Positions 46,419 to 47,750 of a stretch of DNA of 47,750 bases are shown piece by piece (positions within the stretch are counted from its first letter, which is position 1; every line of letters starts with the position of its first letter). Below the pieces are notes generated by a model, which worked only from the letters and a program-made list of their open reading frames with translations, was not told the DNA's origin and did not search any database. This stretch comes from a virus: positions 1 through 47,750 of IMG/VR virus record IMGVR_UViG_3300026295_000001; one strand, 5' to 3'. The position numbers and the translations under genes were made by a program.

Positions 46419-46987
46419 GCACACGAGCAGGCGTGCCAGAGCCGAAGAATCTCAGGAATCCGGGCCACTTCGGCCCCGCCGTGATCGGGGGATCGAAGCC
46501 GCAGCAGCCGACCGCCGCGCAGTTGAAGGTGCAGCCCGAGCTCGCCGCGCTCGAGCGCCCCGAGGTCGCGGACGGCGAGTTCGAGAAAGAGCAGGCGTGG
46601 ACGGAGATCGGGGCGCCCTTCTTCGGTCCCGCGGTGATCGGAGATTCGGAGCCGCAGAAGCCGACGCCGGAGCAGCTCAAACGCCAGCCCGAGCTCGCGA
46701 AGCTGCACGGGATGGAGGCGCCGAAGGCGGCCGCGGCGGAGACGCGGGCGCAGTTGCCCGTCGAGAAGCTGAAGGAGGCGCTCGAAGACAACCCGTTCAT
46801 CCTGGACGGTCTGATCGCCGCCGAGTTCGAGCGGCCCGAGGGTCCTCGGAAGGCGGCGGTGCGGGTGCTCTTGAAGGCCGAGCAGGAGAAGGCGGAGCCG
46901 CGCGAGGACGTCGTGGCGCGGCTGGCAGATGCGGTCAAGTCGGGAGGCGTGGGCGGCCGATCCGGGACCGGGCCGGTGCCTGGCTAG
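46415..46987 (+). CDS. Virion protein with duplicated FGPAVIG module
   Basis: 190 aa. A 30-residue unit occurs twice: GHFGPAVIGGSKPQQPTAAQ at about residue 17 and PFFGPAVIGDSEPQKPTPEQ at about 68. The last 60 residues form a helical unit (LPVEKLKEALEDNPFILDGL). It lies between head genes and the connector gene; its 3' end overlaps the opposite-strand HNH gene by 53 bases. Not recognised. Confidence 0.65.
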   Translation: MSTRAGVPEPKNLRNPGHFGPAVIGGSKPQQPTAAQLKVQPELAALERPEVADGEFEKEQAWTEIGAPFFGPAVIGDSEPQKPTPEQLKRQPELAKLHGMEAPKAAAAETRAQLPVEKLKEALEDNPFILDGLIAAEFERPEGPRKAAVRVLLKAEQEKAEPREDVVARLADAVKSGGVGGRSGTGPVPG

Positions 46988-47411
46988 CGTGTTCCGTTCT
47001 CCAGTAGTAGCGGCGGCAGTGGCGACGCTCGCACTTGCGACAGCACCGTGCACCTTTGCGGTTGATCCGGGTGTTCTCCTCGTCGAAGACGTGGCCGTGC
47101 TTGCAGTGCATCGCGTAACGACCCCAGGGATTCGCGCGGCCGTGCGCCACCATGTCACGCATATTGTCGCCCTGCGTTCCGGCGTAGAGGTGCTCCGGCC
47201 GCACGCACTTCGGCTGGTCACAGTGGTGCAGCACCCCACAGCCAGCCGGGACGGGGCCGTTCTGCAGCATCCAGGCTACGCGATGGGCAGCCGCGGTCCG
47301 ACCGAGCAGACGCAGGCATCCGTAGCCGTGACCGTCAGTGCCCCCACGCCACAGCCAACAGCGATCGTCGTCCGTCAGCGAGACGTTGTCCCAGAACGAG
47401 TCGATATTCAC
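46935..47411 (-). CDS. HNH endonuclease on the minus strand
   Basis: 158 aa from GTG (complement of 47409-47411). WLWRGGTDGHGYGCLRLLG and AAHRVAWMLQNGPVPAGCG, then LHHCDQPKCVRPEHLYAGTQ with the C-x4-C knuckle, are typical of HNH homing-type nucleases. The end is basic and Cys-rich (CRKCERRHCRRYYW). It is the only supported gene on this strand. No clear ribosome binding site is visible before the GTG. Confidence 0.85.
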   Translation of the reverse strand: MNIDSFWDNVSLTDDDRCWLWRGGTDGHGYGCLRLLGRTAAAHRVAWMLQNGPVPAGCGVLHHCDQPKCVRPEHLYAGTQGDNMRDMVAHGRANPWGRYAMHCKHGHVFDEENTRINRKGARCCRKCERRHCRRYYWRTEHASQAPARSRIGRPRLPT

Positions 47412-47446
47412 ATGACGAACGTACCGATGGACCTGGGTATCCGCTA

Positions 47447-47750
47447 GTGGCGACGCAACTTCAAGACATCATCACGGCGGCCAGGAATCGCCATCAAAGT
47501 TTCCACCGCTCGCGAGTTCCAGATACTGTCGTCGCGTCTCACTTGAGTGACGTCCAGCGCGTGCTCATCACGCGGGGCGCCGATCTCGACTCCAACCGTG
47601 TCGCGATCCAGTGCAACATTGCGTTCGCGACAAGTCCTGCGAACGCCCCGAGTGCTGTGGGCGCTGGCTCTGCGGGTGGCCTCCCTGGGAAGATCACGAG
47701 CCCCACGACGATCGACTTTCTGGGCGCCGACACGGGGCCCGCGATCGAGC
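47447..47750 (+). CDS. Virion connector/structural protein, N-terminal part (continues at 1-971)
   Basis: GTG 47447, overlapping the stop of a spurious frame before it, opens the first 101 codons of a gene that runs over the circular join. The N-terminus (LQDIITAARNRHQSFHRSRV, then SDVQRVLITRGADLDSNRVA) is helical and basic. No strong ribosome binding site is seen. See the entry at 1-971 for the rest. Confidence 0.75.
   Translation, partial: MATQLQDIITAARNRHQSFHRSRVPDTVVASHLSDVQRVLITRGADLDSNRVAIQCNIAFATSPANAPSAVGAGSAGGLPGKITSPTTIDFLGADTGPAIE
47652..47750. repeat. Terminal direct repeat, right copy (circular overlap)
   Basis: Identical to bases 1-99. Merging the two copies restores one open reading frame from 47447 to 971. 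Confidence 0.95.

Noticed and set aside
46929-47447. Plus-strand frame over the minus-strand HNH gene
   Set aside because: The opposite strand carries clear HNH and Cys motifs; the plus frame is a Val/Arg-rich shadow.

Overview
The window is a complete or nearly complete genome of a tailed phage, assembled as a circle. Bases 1-99 and 47652-47750 are identical, so the unique length is about 47,651 bp, and one gene runs across the join (47447 to the end, then 1-971). The DNA is GC-rich throughout. All genes but one lie on the plus strand, packed with ATGA, GTGA or TAATG stop/start overlaps. I see no integrase, repressor/Cro pair, DNA polymerase, primase, helicase or RNA polymerase. The structural set fits a podovirus-like, short-tailed phage: a large portal (810 aa), a scaffold, a major capsid protein, a head-tail adaptor, a tail-nozzle-like protein, internal/ejection proteins and a beta-helix spike, with no sheath, tube or tape measure.

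Layout. 47447-971 to 15198: connector, spike, tail and ejection proteins, ending in a 1,823-aa protein that carries a DnaJ-like J domain. 15200-17491: lysis cassette (holin candidate, GH24 lysozyme, secreted HNH-type nuclease, His-rich lipoprotein, membrane-anchored coiled-coil protein). 17492-18088: the only long gap, with a promoter, a tRNA-Gly-like cloverleaf and strong stems, probably a structured RNA locus. 18089-31376: early genes for recombination and replication (YqaJ exonuclease, RecT annealase, RusA resolvase, a replisome-organiser-like protein) among many small proteins, several of them zinc-ribbon proteins. Between 24.9 and 27.8 kb the gene junctions carry a repeated GC-rich element. 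31373-33143: small membrane proteins and a secreted Ig-like protein. 33591-34764: a promoter and small genes including an Acb2-like nucleotide sponge and a RyR-domain protein, a likely anti-defence cassette. 35113-46987: large terminase, portal, scaffold, capsid and further virion proteins.

Free-standing HNH genes sit at 18351, 22648, 44789 and 46935 (the last on the minus strand). An HNH-like motif also occurs in the secreted nuclease at 16228 and at the N-terminus of the 24054 product.

How the genes work together. Replication probably starts from the organiser gene at 30016, which contains a helically phased hexamer array resembling an iteron origin. It would use host polymerases and be supported by the YqaJ/RecT/RusA recombination set. 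A shared AGTAAACT element (17501, 18069, 28656, 33612) stands before the RNA locus and three gene blocks and probably marks phage promoters.

Host. The lipoprotein and spanin-like genes suggest a diderm. The run of bacterial Ig-like domains resembles surface proteins common in Gemmatimonadota, but the host assignment is only a guess.
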